64,000 bases of DNA from Pascua guehoae. Taxonomy: Eukaryota; Basidiomycota; Tremellomycetes; Trichosporonales; Trichosporonaceae. The stretch spans positions 457,854 through 521,853 of the forward strand of contig BCJX01000016.1 of assembly GCA_001600415.1 (NCBI GenBank), written 5' to 3'. A program made the translations under genes and the position numbers. The notes under the pieces are model-generated. The model saw only the letters and a list, made by a program, of their open reading frames with translations, made no database searches and was not told where the DNA came from. Shown piece after piece: positions 9,139 to 20,532 of the stretch (position 1 is its first letter; the number at the start of each line of letters is the position of its first letter).

Positions 9139-11133
9139 TCAACATGAGGATTGTTGACCATCATCATGTTGTTGACCGCGGAAGGACTGCCCACTGCATG
9201 GTAGACGACTGTCCATGGCCAGGTGTGCACTGTAGGCAGGCAGCCCACACTGCTGTTGGCTGCCATAGGCCTGGTGGGCAAACTGCGGCAGGCCGTGGTC
9301 ACCATGCCCCACGTGTCCTTCCCACTGTTGCGCCTCTGAAGACGAGCAGCAGTGGCAGCAGCCAAAGCATCCACAGCATGCGCCACCAAATACTCCACCG
9401 CATCCTCCACAGCACCCTTCGCCCGAGCCGCACCCTCCACCTACCCACCCCCATGGCGCGCTCCGCTGGATCAACGGGATGCCGCACAGAACCCTATCCC
9501 AGTTGACGGACAGGAGCCAGCCCTTTGGCGATGCTGAACACATCCATGCTGGGGTGCACCCGCAAGGACCTGCTGAGGGAGGGATGCGCTGAGGGGGGGC
9601 GTGTCGGCACATCATGGGCGGGCCGCGGGTGGTAGGTCCACAGGGCTCGCCCATCCCGCGGAGGGTACTGTTAGGAGCACCACGGGGGGCACCACGGGGA
9701 GCGCCTCCGGGAGCACCACGGGGAGAGTGGCCGCTGTTGTCGAAGCCGCCTTGGGGCCGAGGATGGGGCTGTCCTGCGCCTGGCGGGTACGCTCGGGAGC
9801 GGCTGGGGTTCTCATTCGGCCGGGCGCCGGGCCTTGGATGGTTGGACGTTGCCCTCCGGGCTGCGCCGCCCCACGATCCAGGCGGATGGGTGATGGGCAG
9901 GGTTGGGTCGTCGACGTCCATCGGTTCTGGTATTGAGACGGCGGTCGGTTGCGGAGGTGACGCCTGCAGGCCGGGTTGGGGTTGGTCCGGGTTGTACAGA
10001 GTCGAAGACCCGCCGAGGGCGGGAAGGACAGAACTGCCCGCCGAGGACGTGGCTTGCGCCGCCGAGGGCACGGGGCCGCTGCGTGCAGCGTGGTACGCCG
10101 AGGCGACCTGGTCGAAAAGCGCCATGAGCTCGTGTGGCGTGCCGTCGAGCCTCCATTGGGCCGAGTGAAAGATGGCCGGGCGCCCGAGGTGGAACCAGGC
10201 GGAAACCATGCCGCCGTCCCCGCAGACGAGCAGGACCGGCCTGCCGTGTTGCTCGTCATTCTCATACCATACAAGGTCGCGGATGATGAGCGCGTCGTTG
10301 GAGGGGAGCCCCTTGACTAGTGACGGAAAGCCGCTGCGGAAAGTAACGATGGCGGCGGGAGGTAGGGGGCAGTGCGAGGGTGACAATTCGATGCCGATTT
10401 CCTTCTTGTCGTCAGGACGCTCGCCAAGAGGCTTCTTCAAGCGTTCGTAGTATCGTTGGATGTAGCCGGCCATCCGTTCATTTTTGTTGCGGTAGAGCTC
10501 GAGGTCATGCTTCTCGCTCAGTACCAGTTCGGGGAAAAGGACGCCTCGGACACTACGGTTGCCGGTACTCTCAGTCGACACCTTGGCGTAGGCTTGCATC
10601 TTCTGGAGGTTGTCGCTGTTCTGGGCAAAGATGAAGTTTGTGTCGATGGCCACCACAAATGGACGATTGACTGGCGGGCCCGCGGCCTGTCCTTTGGCGA
10701 ACTGGTCCCAGGTGGGTCGAGCTTGGTGGTACTTCTGCGACGCCTTGTCTGGAAAGCAACTGATTTCCAGTGCCTCCCATTCCCTCCAAGTAGTAACCCG
10801 CTGCACAAGCGCCATTGGGTACTTCGAGTTTAGGCCGTCCCTCTTCCAGTGGTCGAGGAGTATTCTGTCCGTTTCGACCGAGCCGATGAGATGAATGGTT
10901 CTTCCATACGCCGCCTCCAGTACCCTAGCGAATTTTTGGTACCCGAGGACCTGAACATATCTCCGGATGTTAGGCTGCATGGAGACAAAGTCTAACCACT
11001 CCAAATCCTGGCGCGTTAGCGGAAAACTACAATGCCAAATACGAACGCTCGAGGCAGATCCATCTTCAAAGATGTGGCAGGGAGACACCCCCTCAGCGAG
11101 GGTTCGACCGGCCTTGGGAAGCCCTCGTGACAT
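9139..11133 (-). CDS. PIN-like domain protein, central part (664 residues)
   Basis: Residues 158-170 read PFVVAIDTNFIFA (Asp164), 201-210 PELVLSEKHD (Glu207), 278-286 SNDALIIRD (Asp280) and 300-309 VLLVCGDGGM (Asp306). This order and spacing match the four acidic motifs of PIN-domain metal-dependent RNases, so an RNA-cleaving or RNA-binding role is inferred. Residues 1-157 are an unrecognised globular part. After about 350 the chain is Pro/Ser/Gly-rich with a GAPRGAPRGAP repeat. A Cys/Gly-rich piece follows (9330-9450), which may be a wrong frame: the neighbouring frame there gives a plausible Ala-rich helix. The ATG at 11131-11133 directly follows an in-frame TGA closing the upstream 103-codon frame, so this may be a fragment of a longer gene. 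Confidence 0.6.
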   Translation of the reverse strand: MSRGLPKAGRTLAEGVSPCHIFEDGSASSVRIWHCSFPLTRQDLEWLDFVSMQPNIRRYVQVLGYQKFARVLEAAYGRTIHLIGSVETDRILLDHWKRDGLNSKYPMALVQRVTTWREWEALEISCFPDKASQKYHQARPTWDQFAKGQAAGPPVNRPFVVAIDTNFIFAQNSDNLQKMQAYAKVSTESTGNRSVRGVLFPELVLSEKHDLELYRNKNERMAGYIQRYYERLKKPLGERPDDKKEIGIELSPSHCPLPPAAIVTFRSGFPSLVKGLPSNDALIIRDLVWYENDEQHGRPVLLVCGDGGMVSAWFHLGRPAIFHSAQWRLDGTPHELMALFDQVASAYHAARSGPVPSAAQATSSAGSSVLPALGGSSTLYNPDQPQPGLQASPPQPTAVSIPEPMDVDDPTLPITHPPGSWGGAARRATSNHPRPGARPNENPSRSRAYPPGAGQPHPRPQGGFDNSGHSPRGAPGGAPRGAPRGAPNSTLRGMGEPCGPTTRGPPMMCRHAPPQRIPPSAGPCGCTPAWMCSASPKGWLLSVNWDRVLCGIPLIQRSAPWGWVGGGCGSGEGCCGGCGGVFGGACCGCFGCCHCCSSSEAQQWEGHVGHGDHGLPQFAHQAYGSQQQCGLPAYSAHLAMDSRLPCSGQSFRGQQHDDGQQSSC

Positions 11134-11445
11134 TCAGCTGATTACGGATAGACCAAAGCGTGCATTTGTATCCTCATCGGTTTGGTCGTTTCCTTTCGAA
11201 ATGGCGTTAAGGATGAGATTGTCGACCCAGGAGTAGGCGAAAATGGGATCGGCAGCGACAGGTGCTTTAGCGAAGCGGGTCTCATCCAGGAACCTGCCGC
11301 TGTCTTTAATGAACCCGGCGGTGACAATAAAAATGCTTTGGTTGGCGCGTGGAGGAACGATAGGTCGATGGATCCGAGTGGCCCCCTGGAACAACGGGTT
11401 CAATGCCTGTTTGCACTGTTGATCGATGACAGAGTCGGCAGACAT
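11134..11445 (-). CDS. N-terminal frame (103 residues), in phase ahead of the PIN-like protein
   Basis: Starts at ATG 11443-11445 and has ordinary protein-like composition (PLFQGATRIHRPIVPP, AYSWVDNLILNAI). It ends in a TGA at 11134-11136 that is followed without any spacer by the ATG of the PIN-like frame, in the same phase. No GT-AG intron that would remove this stop and keep the frame is visible. It is either the N-terminus of a gene inactivated by a CGA-to-TGA type change, a protein needing UGA readthrough, or a separate small protein. Confidence 0.5.
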   Translation of the reverse strand: MSADSVIDQQCKQALNPLFQGATRIHRPIVPPRANQSIFIVTAGFIKDSGRFLDETRFAKAPVAADPIFAYSWVDNLILNAISKGNDQTDEDTNARFGLSVIS

Positions 11446-12420
11446 GGCAGTAAAGGCTCTGAGCTGACTTCAGCTTACGTTCGCAAGAGGAGCTGAGTCG
11501 GACGGACTCACTATTGATGATGGTACAGATCCAGGCCCAGCGCAGTGCAAGCGAGCAGTGACAGGAATTCTGTGGAGCTGTTGATGTGCGACAAGGGTTG
11601 GGGATGAGTGGAACAGAGCTCAAGGAGTATCTTATATATGTATTTCCCATCTGAGCTGTGAACTGACTGGTCTTGCAGTCGCACAGCCTCTCCCCCTTTC
11701 ATGGTTAGTAGCGCCATGTCCCCAGTGGTGACGACGAGAATAAGAGTGAAAGCGGTGATCAATGAAACCAAGGCTCAAACAGCCTACCCGGAGTGCCCCT
11801 AGCCACCCCTAGAGCCAAAACCTCGTCCAAACCGCGTCCGGTACCTCCGCTACACTGCATCCCCTGTTTACCATGCAGTACAACGCAAACAACCCGCGAG
11901 TGGATAATGAGCATCGCTTCCCCCTTGGAAAGGCCACTAGTGCCATTTGAAACTACTTGCACTAACCAGAGCTTTCAACGTTTCGATTCAGCGTTACCGG
12001 TATTTTGGGGTATTGCAAGAGGTAACGGGGTGTGGTGATGTTTGAATCATTTCCAATTCTCCAGACAGTTACAGTACTGTACTGTACAGTTTCAAGGTTA
12101 CCCACGATTGCTCAAGGCAGTGCAGAGAGATACGACACAAAGGCTGTGTCACAGCAATGCATGGCAGTGCGTTGCTGTGCGTTGCAGTGCATTGCTGTGC
12201 TAACCACCAAGTAACAAACCCCCCGTTGACAAAGGCACGAGGCCAAGGAGCGCGGAAGGGAGGGACGGTACAGCACAGTACGTTGTTTGCCAGGCCGTGC
12301 CGTGCGCTTGTACTGTAAATAAGACCCACCGTCATGCCGCCGTTTTCACCACTTCTCCTTCTTGCCTCATCAACCATCTACCAACAACAATCCTTTGTTC
12401 CTCGTTCAGACCTATCCATC
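11446..12420. other. Divergent intergenic region
   Basis: Lies between the minus-strand PIN-like gene and the plus-strand orphan gene. It holds an ACAGTACTGTACTGTACAG palindrome at about 12070-12090 and a TGCGTTGC/TGCATTGC repeat at 12155-12202. No gene was seen. Confidence 0.45.
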
Positions 12421-13600
12421 ATGAGCACCGGTGACCACTACCAAGTGCGCCGAGAGCGTCCCCCTCCTCTTCACACTGGGGTATACGCGTACCCTCATGT
12501 CCCTACAGCGTAAGTTCAAGCTTCTGCCCGACTTGTCAGCATGTCACTGACCAAACAGAATCTCTCCTGGCACTCAACCTCCAGCGCCCAATGTCAAACT
12601 CGACCCACCTGTCAAGAACCCGTATCCGACCCCCACATCACGGTGAGTTTGGAAGTGCAACCGTCACTGACTGTAGTAGGGACCCGTCTACTCTTACAAA
12701 CGCTGCCCATGCGGTGCCTGTCCAAGAAGCCTCATCAACCCTCTACTTCCAGGGATCCAATGACCCGCGTGACTATATTATCGATCTCAACAACCTCAAA
12801 CCTGAACACCTCATAAGGTTCGTAACACGCCCTTAACATGTCGGCTTACAACTGCAGCCTCGGCGAGGATGTTCAAACCTACCTCGAGTGTGTAGGACGG
12901 TCTCGTCAAGAGTTGCCCAATGGTCTCCTTCTTCATTACCATGATCCTTGCCCCCAAAGCCGTTGTCGTTATCAGCCCGACACGGCCTTGATGTCCGATG
13001 GACTCGGCTACCTTCAATCCCAGTATCGTCTGCCAATGAAGCAGAGGATTCCAGGGTTTTGGGTTGAGCCAGAGGAGATCACCGCGGCCGACATGGACGA
13101 ATACCCCCACTTTCCCTGGTTGGGGTCAATCATCCGCAGGGATGGAATCGACGCCTTCTATGACAGCTTTTCCAGCATCAACCCGTACGGGAACTCTGGA
13201 CAGGGTGCACCCGACTGGTTCGTCTACCTTGTACGTAGGCCGATTGATACAACAAGAGAATGACGCTAACCATGCCCAGGGCAATGTCCGTATTGGTCTT
13301 CCCGACAAGCTAAACGGACCCAGCACCAACGGCTCCTGGCTCGCCCTGATCGGTAAAGCATATGGCGAGACTTACCACCCTGCGCAGGTGTTGAATGGAC
13401 ACGACTACAAGGACCGCCACATTACAGCATACCTCCAGCACCATCTCTCTGGAGTCGGGGGAGATCAGATTCGAATCCCCATTCTGCCGAGTGAACCCTG
13501 TGTTAGTCCCGGGTGCATTGCCGGAGACTGCGAATATTGTACGATAGTGAAAGAGGTCCGGGAGGAAAACGAGGCGAGAGGCTTCAAGTACCTTGATTGA
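12421..13600 (+). CDS. Orphan protein with C-terminal four-cysteine motif (335 residues)
   Basis: Five exons: 12421-12509, 12559-12642, 12677-12817, 12858-13230, 13280-13600 (1008 bases, in frame). I do not recognise the family. The N-terminus is Pro-rich. The centre contains DYIIDLNNLKPEHLIR and DEYPHFPWLGSIIRRDGIDAFYDSF, then a YGNSGQGAPDWFVYL segment. The C-terminus has cysteines 303, 308, 313 and 316 (C-x4-C-x4-C-x2-C), a possible zinc site. No signal peptide or membrane segment is seen. The third exon may start at 12677 or 12680 because the acceptor is a TAGTAG tandem, which would add or drop one residue. Exon structure is well supported by phase and splice sites; function is open. Confidence 0.75.
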
Positions 13601-14947
13601 GTTGTTATCCTATATCGTAGAGAGGCGTCCGTAGAACTTGCTGCATCACGTCCCCCGCACAACGGGTGTGCCACCTCTCGCGCCACCCTCCCCACCCTCT
13701 GGACCATTCCCAAGGTCTGTGATGTGTACCATCGAAGGACACAAACCCCGACGCCGACGCCCCCTCTGCCGGCGACATTGGCACGAGCGGACCGAGCCGA
13801 ACCGCGCCCTTGCCCCAAAACCCACACGCTTGGCCAGTCCCCCTTCCAAGGTCCACATGTACAGTATGCACACCCAATGCCTGTGTCTGCATCAACCCAC
13901 CATTCCCTACTTGCTCCAGCCCCTGCCTGCACGCCCCCCCCCCCCTGCCGCAACCCCAGTGCCCCGAGTGCGGCTATTGCGCCTAGATGACTCAATACAG
14001 ATGGAATACGAATAAACTACCTTGATGAGGAGCATCAGTCGTGTAACCGCCCAAAGCCCACTATATAGAGCCCCCATCACACAGAGGCCGCTCCGACATT
14101 GTAAACGCCGCCCGTCCCGCGCAGGGCGCAGTCGAGCGACCAACTCTGCCCAGACGAGCACTGCGCTTTTAGTACAGAGCAAACCCATGAGTCAGTTTTC
14201 CGCGATACCCAGTTCCCGCCCTTGTCCTTACCGCGCGTGCTCGCCGTCTGCCGAGGCCAAGACGTCTTGCACCTGCGGGTTCCGCTGGATGGCGCGAGCG
14301 GACGCCGGCAAGTTGGAGCCAAGGACAGGTTGACTGTGTCGGGGGCGGTGCCGGGTGGGCTGGGGCGCGGCGTTGTGCTGGGTGGAGGGAGACGCAGAGC
14401 TGGGGACAAGGATGGACAGAAGATCAGAGGGCCGAAACAAACACACACACGAGGGGAAACAGGTGGCGCAGGGACACGTAAAGGAACAAGAGGGATTCAG
14501 AGGGGGGTAAGCAGGACGACCGACGGACACGGTCTGGAATACGAGAAAACACACCAGAATGCAGTGCAAGTTTGGCGGTACGCGTCATGTCCGCACCGAG
14601 ATAACCAACGCAACCCCCCGGAGCGACCGGCACGCACACATGAAACGGCAAGCCCGAGACACTGCGAGCAAGGAAAAAACGTTTCAGTGGACTGAGACAA
14701 ACAAAATCCTCGACTAGACCCAGCATGCCCAGCACGCAGCACCCCACACCCTCACAGAACAAAAGCACCAAACCCACCCACACCACCGAGGCACCCATCC
14801 AGCGCGTCCGGATGCGCCCTCGACTGCCTCGTTCCGCGGCAATGTCCGCCGCAGAACTGGAACCCAGGGTATACTCGCCATTCTCGAAAGTGCCCGCGCG
14901 TGCGTGCTCGTCCGTCGCTGGTGGCGGTTATACGAGGGTGGAGAGGT

Positions 14948-14953
<6 letters not shown>

Positions 14954-15001
<48 letters not shown>

Positions 15002-15011
15002 TGTGTGTGTT
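14954..15011. repeat. (TG)n microsatellite
   Basis: Almost pure TG dinucleotide run with a single TA interruption near 14995. Confidence 0.95.
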
Positions 15012-15242
15012 GGGGGGTAAGGGGGACAAGAGGACGAACGGTGAGGGAGCAAGGGTTGCCAATGTATCGTTGGTCGCGGACCGTACAGCGCACCAACTCG
15101 CAACTCGAGGGCACACGACAACCGACTCTGCGCGTGCTCTCTCCCCCGCACCCCGGGGGATCCGACGCGCCTGATTTCAAGCCAAGTTGACGTGGCGTGG
15201 CCTCCATCGGGGCCTGCTCTTGAACTGTGTCCAGTTGTCACA

Positions 15243-15375
15243 AGGACATAAGGACAAAGGACAGAAAGACAGCAGGACAGAAAGACAGGACAGAAAGACA
15301 GGACAGAAAGACAGGACAGAAGGACAGGACAGAAGGACAGGACAGAAGGACAGGACAGCAGGCAAGCAGGCAAGC
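15243..15375. repeat. GGACAGAAAGACA tandem array
   Basis: Runs of GGACAGAAAGACA and GGACAGAAGGACA (7- and 14-base periods), followed by GGCAAGCA repeats. Non-coding. Confidence 0.9.
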
Positions 15376-16499
15376 AGCTGCAGGTACAGGTCCGTCCGCA
15401 AACTCTCGTGACGGCCATTTCGAGCCTTTTAACTCGCTCTTTAGTAGTCGAAAGTTGCATCTACACACTCCACACCAAAGTCATGGCCAGCGGGCTGATA
15501 TTGCCAGTCATATCCCACCTGCGCCGTCCTGTGCGTTCATGTGGTAGTCTCGACTTCGGAACCTAGCAGGTAAGCTTGCACATGCACCACTCTCCCGTCC
15601 ACGCGAAGGAACGGCTCGCCCCAACCCAGCCCACGGTAGGCCTCGCACAATCGTGGACCCCCATTCCCGACTGGGCGAGGGGTCGGTGAGGTGCTGGCCG
15701 GCGGTGCTGGTGTTAGTTGTTAGCCCCTTGCGGTGGGGGGTTAGCCAGGATGAGAAGCCACGGGGAAGACAGGTCGCAGGGACGCACCGCGCCGAGCAAG
15801 ATCAAACGAGTAGCCGCGGCGCGCGGCGGTAAAGTCTTGAAGCTCATGTACCGGTACTCGCGTGCATGCGTGGCATGTGGCAGACTCCAACCCGATACCG
15901 ATCCAGCCCCACCCTCCCATCCACGACCCCCGTGCCCGGCTAGCACAGCCAACAAGTGGAATCACGTCTGCCCCGCAGCCGTACACCTGTGGCAGCAGTG
16001 CCGCCGGGGCGGTGCAGTTGGAACAGTGCTAGTGCGTGCCACATGTCACGCGCCACACGTCATACTGCGCATGCTGCTGCGCGCTGCGCTGCCCAGCTAA
16101 GTTGGACCGTTCCGTCGGTGCCACTGTGCGAGGAAGAGCCCAGAGGCCAGAGGCCTGTCACCACGCCTGGTGGCGCGGTGGCGAGCCGACTGTACGTTTT
16201 TGTACGTGTGCTGTACAGTATGCCAGGATGTAGATGGGCGCTTTGTGTGCAGAGTTGTGGATATGGGCGCCACTCGTCTGCTGTAGTCGCTGGTGACAGG
16301 AGACTGCCGAGCACTACCGCCGACCGGGAAGGTGCCATCGTCTGGTATCGGGCCACAAAGCGGCCCTTCTGTTGTCATTGCTCTTGTTTCTCTCTCTGCT
16401 CTGTTGCTCTCTCCGCTATGTTGCTCTCTCCGCTTTGCCGCTCTCTCTGCGTTGCTCTGTCTGCTTTGCATTGCTCTCTCCGCTCTGCTGGTATTCTTC

Positions 16500-16640
16500 G
16501 CCACACTCACCCTCCTCTTGCTGGCTCTACTCGCCCTACCCTTGCTCGCTCTACTCGCCCTACTCTTGCTCGCTCTACTCGCCCTACTCTTGTCCGCTCC
16601 ACTCACCCACTCTTGCTCGCTCCACTCCCTACTCCTGCTC
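16500..16640. repeat. 24-bp tandem repeat
   Basis: About four to five units of CTTGCTCGCTCTACTCGCCC type, flanked on the left by CTCTCTCCGC-type repeats (16385-16490). Non-coding. Confidence 0.85.
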
Positions 16641-16814
16641 GCTGCGCTCTTGCTCCAGTAAAGCATTATGATATGAACAGGTGCATAGATTGCGGGAGTC
16701 AACTAGTGTCCGAAGTGAAGAGGGGGAGGGTGGTGAACAGGGGGAGTAGGTACGAGTCTTCCAGAAGTCACGTCGAGTACAATCACAGACTATACGGACA
16801 CAACATTAAAGCAC

Positions 16815-18497
16815 TTAGAAGACCGAAATGGCGCCGACAATGGCGCCGACGGCGGCGAGGACGCCCGAGAAGGCGACGACGGACGAGGCGCCCGACGTGT
16901 TGGACTGGCCCGCGGCGGTCGAGCCCGAGGGGCTGGCAGCGCCACCGTTGCTGGCGGCAGCGTCGCCCGAGGCGCCCGAAGCGCCCGAAGCGGCGCTGCC
17001 AGTGGGCGTGGCAGCACCCGTCTCAATGATGCGGGTAGGGGTGGTGACGACGGCCTGCGACGTGGTGCCGACCGACTGGGTGACCTGGGCCGAGCCAGAG
17101 AAGAGGACGGGGGCGGCAGTGACCATAAAGTTGGCGGGGTCAATGCCGTTCGAGATGGTCGAGTGCGTGACACAGTTCGACTTCTTGGGCCAGAAAGCAG
17201 GGGCCGAGGGAGTGACAGTCTGGCCGACGGTGAAGACGCCAGTCTCCTTGGCCTCGTTGGTCCAGGTACCAGTGTAGCGCTGACGGAAGGTCGAGGTCGA
17301 GCCGTCGGGCTGGGGGTAGAGACCGGGCGCGGCAGCAACCTCGCCGTCGCACTGGGTAAAGGTGCCGTTGGTGTTGTAAAGGTCGTCAATGGCCATGACA
17401 AAGCGGCAGCCCATAATGTCGAGCTCGTGCTCGCACATGAGCTCTGCAGTCACGTTGCCGGGCTGGGCCGTGCAGATACGCAGGCAGAACTGGTCGGCCG
17501 AGATCTGGAGTGTGAGCGAGGTGTTTTTACACGTCAAAGTGGCTACTCACAAACGACATCCACTCCTCGTAGAACGAGTCCTGGCCGCTCCAGTTCGAGG
17601 TGACGTTGCCACCAATGGGGTTGCCGAGGTTCTTCTCGCCGTGGGGGTCAAGCTCACCACCAGTGTCGCCGGCCGGGATGTTGACCTTGGTGCCGTCCCA
17701 TAAGCCGTAGATCTGGACGTAGGCGTCGGTCCGGATGAACTGTGGTTGTTAGCCAGTGCGGCGAGGGCGGCGGGGTGGCAGTTAAACTCACGTGGGCAGA
17801 CTGGATGGTGCCGTCGGGGATGATACTGAAACGTCAGCTGTGCAAACTCGGAATAAGGCAAGGGGGTAAGGGCAAGGTAAGGGGTGCACAGCGGCCAGTC
17901 GAGCGTGCACACCAAACAGGCAAGCGGCGTTTGCCTTTTGGAGTAGACGCTGCGGTGTTTGCTTGTTGGGAGCAGGCATTGTGCTCGCTCCGAGTGCGCT
18001 TGCTACCACGTCGAGCACGACGCACACGATGCGATCGCATGCAGAATCACATGCCGCAATGTGCGCACGCACCGCCATGCTCGCCGCCCCATCGGCCAGG
18101 CACAAGCGCTCTTGGCGTCGTGAAACGCTGGGGCGCACTGGCCGCTTGGCCCTCCCCCCTGACCTGTCTCCCATCTCGTAGGACAGGCCACCTCGCCTCG
18201 AGGCCACGCGTCCACTTACCGGGCATTGTTACGGGGCTTGGTGCAGTAAGCGACGACAATGGGCTCGACGTTGCCGATGAGCGAGTCTGGTCCCTCCTCG
18301 GGAGGGCCAAAGAGGCAGAAGTCGTCGACCGAGTTGAGGGTGAGGAGACGCGCGTCCGAGGTCATGTTGATCTGGGCGCCGATGGGGAGGAACTCGGGCT
18401 TGTCAGGGTTGGTAGCGCCGTTGGGGTGGGTGGGGATGACACCGGCCTGGGCGGCCACGAGGGGAGCGCCGAGGAGGACGGCGGCGAGGGGGAGCAT
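16815..18497 (-). CDS. MP88/macrophage-activating-type GPI-anchored glycoprotein
   Basis: Four exons: 18220-18497, 17792-17825, 17551-17739, 16815-17504 (396 residues). It begins with a secretion signal (MLPLAAVLLGAPLVAAQAG). The core has DDFCLFGPPEEGPDSLIG, IIPDGTIQSAHFIRTDAYVQ, ELDPHGEKNLGNPIGG and CLRICTAQ...MCEHELDIMGCRF. This is the cysteine-containing core I associate with basidiomycete macrophage-activating glycoproteins, the family of Cryptococcus MP88. The C-terminus is Ser/Thr/Ala/Gly-rich (O-glycosylation likely) and ends in a hydrophobic tail (SSVVAFSGVLAAVGAIVGAI), as for GPI anchoring. It is thus predicted at the plasma membrane or cell wall; the biological role of the family is poorly known. 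Intron 1 is unusually long (394 bases). Family assignment is from memory of conserved phrases. Confidence 0.85.
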
Positions 18498-20532
18498 GGT
18501 TGGGGAGATGTGCGGGGGGGGTGTTCGGGGTATAGAGAGTGAAGAAGACGGGGAGGGGGGGGAGGAAAAAGAATAGAGAGGATTATGCGAAAAGGTAAAG
18601 AGTGATGGGGTGGTCGGTTGCAAAGACGAGTTGATGATGAGGATAAGAGGGCGAAGGATGGGCGAGCTCGACGAAAGTGCGAGCAGGCAGTGTGTATGTG
18701 TGTGTTGTCGAGATGGGGGGGCAGACACGGGGGCGGGTTGTGTCGGAGGTCGGATGGCTGGAAAGGTGGAATGGACGACTTCTAACTGATAGGATGCTGG
18801 GCCAGTTAGACTTTGTAACCAATAACTGTATGGGTGGGTGGCGTAATGCCACAGAGTGTGAATGCCGGCGACTGGCAAGAGAGGGGGAGGGAGGGAGAGA
18901 GAGAGAGAGAGAGCGCGGAGACGTTGTCTGCAGACCCTGGCTAGTCTGGGCTCGGTTTCTGTTCTGGCTTTTGCTATTGCTTGCGTTCGCTTGATCCGAT
19001 GTGGTCTGGAGAAGTCGCGAGTCTGGTCTGTGGATCTGTGGCCTCATTCACCCGTGTGCCCATGCCTTCCCCTTCCCTGGCCCCGTGCGTTCCCGTAAGA
19101 GCGAGCGAGGCGAGTGCCCCCTATGTCCCTAGCTCCCAAGCAAAGCTGTGCAAAATGGTGGGTAATGTCCCTCCCTCCCTCCCTTTGTCCTTGCCTCTGG
19201 GCATGTTTACCATCCCTTTTGGCCATGTCGACTAGTCTATGGGCGTGTCTGCTCGTACCATTGGTAGTTGCCAAGACCTTCAAGGGGCGTAGAATTTCAG
19301 GTTGCATCAGGGCAACATGAGAGCGTGGGCCACACTTCAGGAACATTATAGGCACCAAAAAGTCTTGGCATTGTGCACAGCCCCCTCTCTGAGCCCTGTT
19401 GACTGCTCTTATTGCCTGCGTTGAACCCTCTGGCCCCCCGGTGCTTGTTTCATCATCCGGTCTAACCCGCACGCGCCGCGCACGACGCGTGTCAGGTTTG
19501 CTCTGTCGCTATTCACCCACCCACACGTACACTGGTGTGTCCATGGGAAACAACCGCAGGTCGTTACGTTTTCTGTGGCCCCTTTTTGTGGTTGTGCAGC
19601 GTGGGACATGTTACACGTTCATCGCTGCCACCAACACTTGGCAGTCCTTGGCGGTGACAGCGTTCACGACGGATGGACATGGGCACACTTCGGGATGACG
19701 CGGCTCAAAATCCGCTAGCTCGGTGGTCAGGGCGGCAGAGTGCTAGCCAGTAGAGCGGCTTCGCTGCTCGCTTGTGGGCAGACTGGCTCGGATCGGTATG
19801 ACCATTTGCCATTTTTTTTGCGCTCCCGCTCGTCTTGTTTTCATTGGAAGACAATAGAATGTGTCGAGCGCCGCCCACAGGGTGCACGCTGGCATGCAGA
19901 CGTCGTCGTCAGCAAGACGGGCACTCTGGACGCCACGATGGGTATGCCTGGCGGTCACGGCGCATTGCAGGCGGCTAATTTGTGTGGAGTGTATTGGGTG
20001 GAGGCACAGAAGGCGCAGGGTGATGTCGGGTCGCCTGGAGCACAAAGGGGGATGGCGCGCGTGTGTGCAAGCACTGTGCACCATGATTGGTCAGATGTGT
20101 CACAGGATGGAGCCAAAGGCCGCCCAACCTATTGCCAAGCCAAATCTGTGCCGTCTTGGGATTTGGTGCGTCACCAACCACCTCGTCGCATGCATCTCTC
20201 CAAACACTGCCAGGCCCCCAACCAGCTCGGCCCCACCCAACCCCACAACAAGAAGGACGTTACATTACCGTACCGTGCTGCGGTGCCGCAAAAAAGTAGG
20301 CATAAAAACTGCGGATGCTGCGGATTATATGAGCTATAACATCATTGTGGCACCACCGAACGGATCGCCATGACTGCGCACAAAGGAGACGATAACCGAA
20401 AACCTGTGCTCTCCCCAGCACAGCCACAAAGGTCTGCCGACCGGCAAGACCCAGCCAGCTGAAAGCCAGTAGTGTGACCCAATGACCCAATGACCCATTG
20501 CCTTCATGTAACCGGGGCATGCCCGCGGCAGA
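18498..20532. other. 2-kb intergenic region
   Basis: Promoter side of the MP88-like gene (with a GAGA run at 18895-18912) and the 3' side of the permease gene. No supported gene. Confidence 0.5.

Larger units (their letters stand above)
13601..16814. other. 3.2-kb intergenic region with simple repeats, no secure gene
   Basis: I find no gene I can defend. A stretch at 14248-14337 on the minus strand reads like an isolated exon (NLPASARAIQRNPQVQDVL, then GTAAGG), but no partner exons were identified. A TATATA at 14062-14067 has no clear gene behind it. Microsatellites at 14954-15011, 15243-15375 and 16500-16640 are listed separately. Confidence 0.45.

Noticed and set aside
14714..15460. Minus-strand 248-codon frame with Cys/Leu/Ser and His/Thr runs
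   Set aside because: Produced by the GGACAGA array and the TG microsatellite read from the opposite strand.
15956..17029. Plus-strand 357-codon frame
   Set aside because: Runs through simple repeats (CTCTCTCCGC, TCGCTCTACTCG) and then antisense through the MP88-like gene, ending in Arg-rich nonsense.
19705..19790. tRNA-like A box (TAGCTCGGTGG)
   Set aside because: No GGTTCGANNCC-type B box at a suitable distance and no cloverleaf could be drawn.
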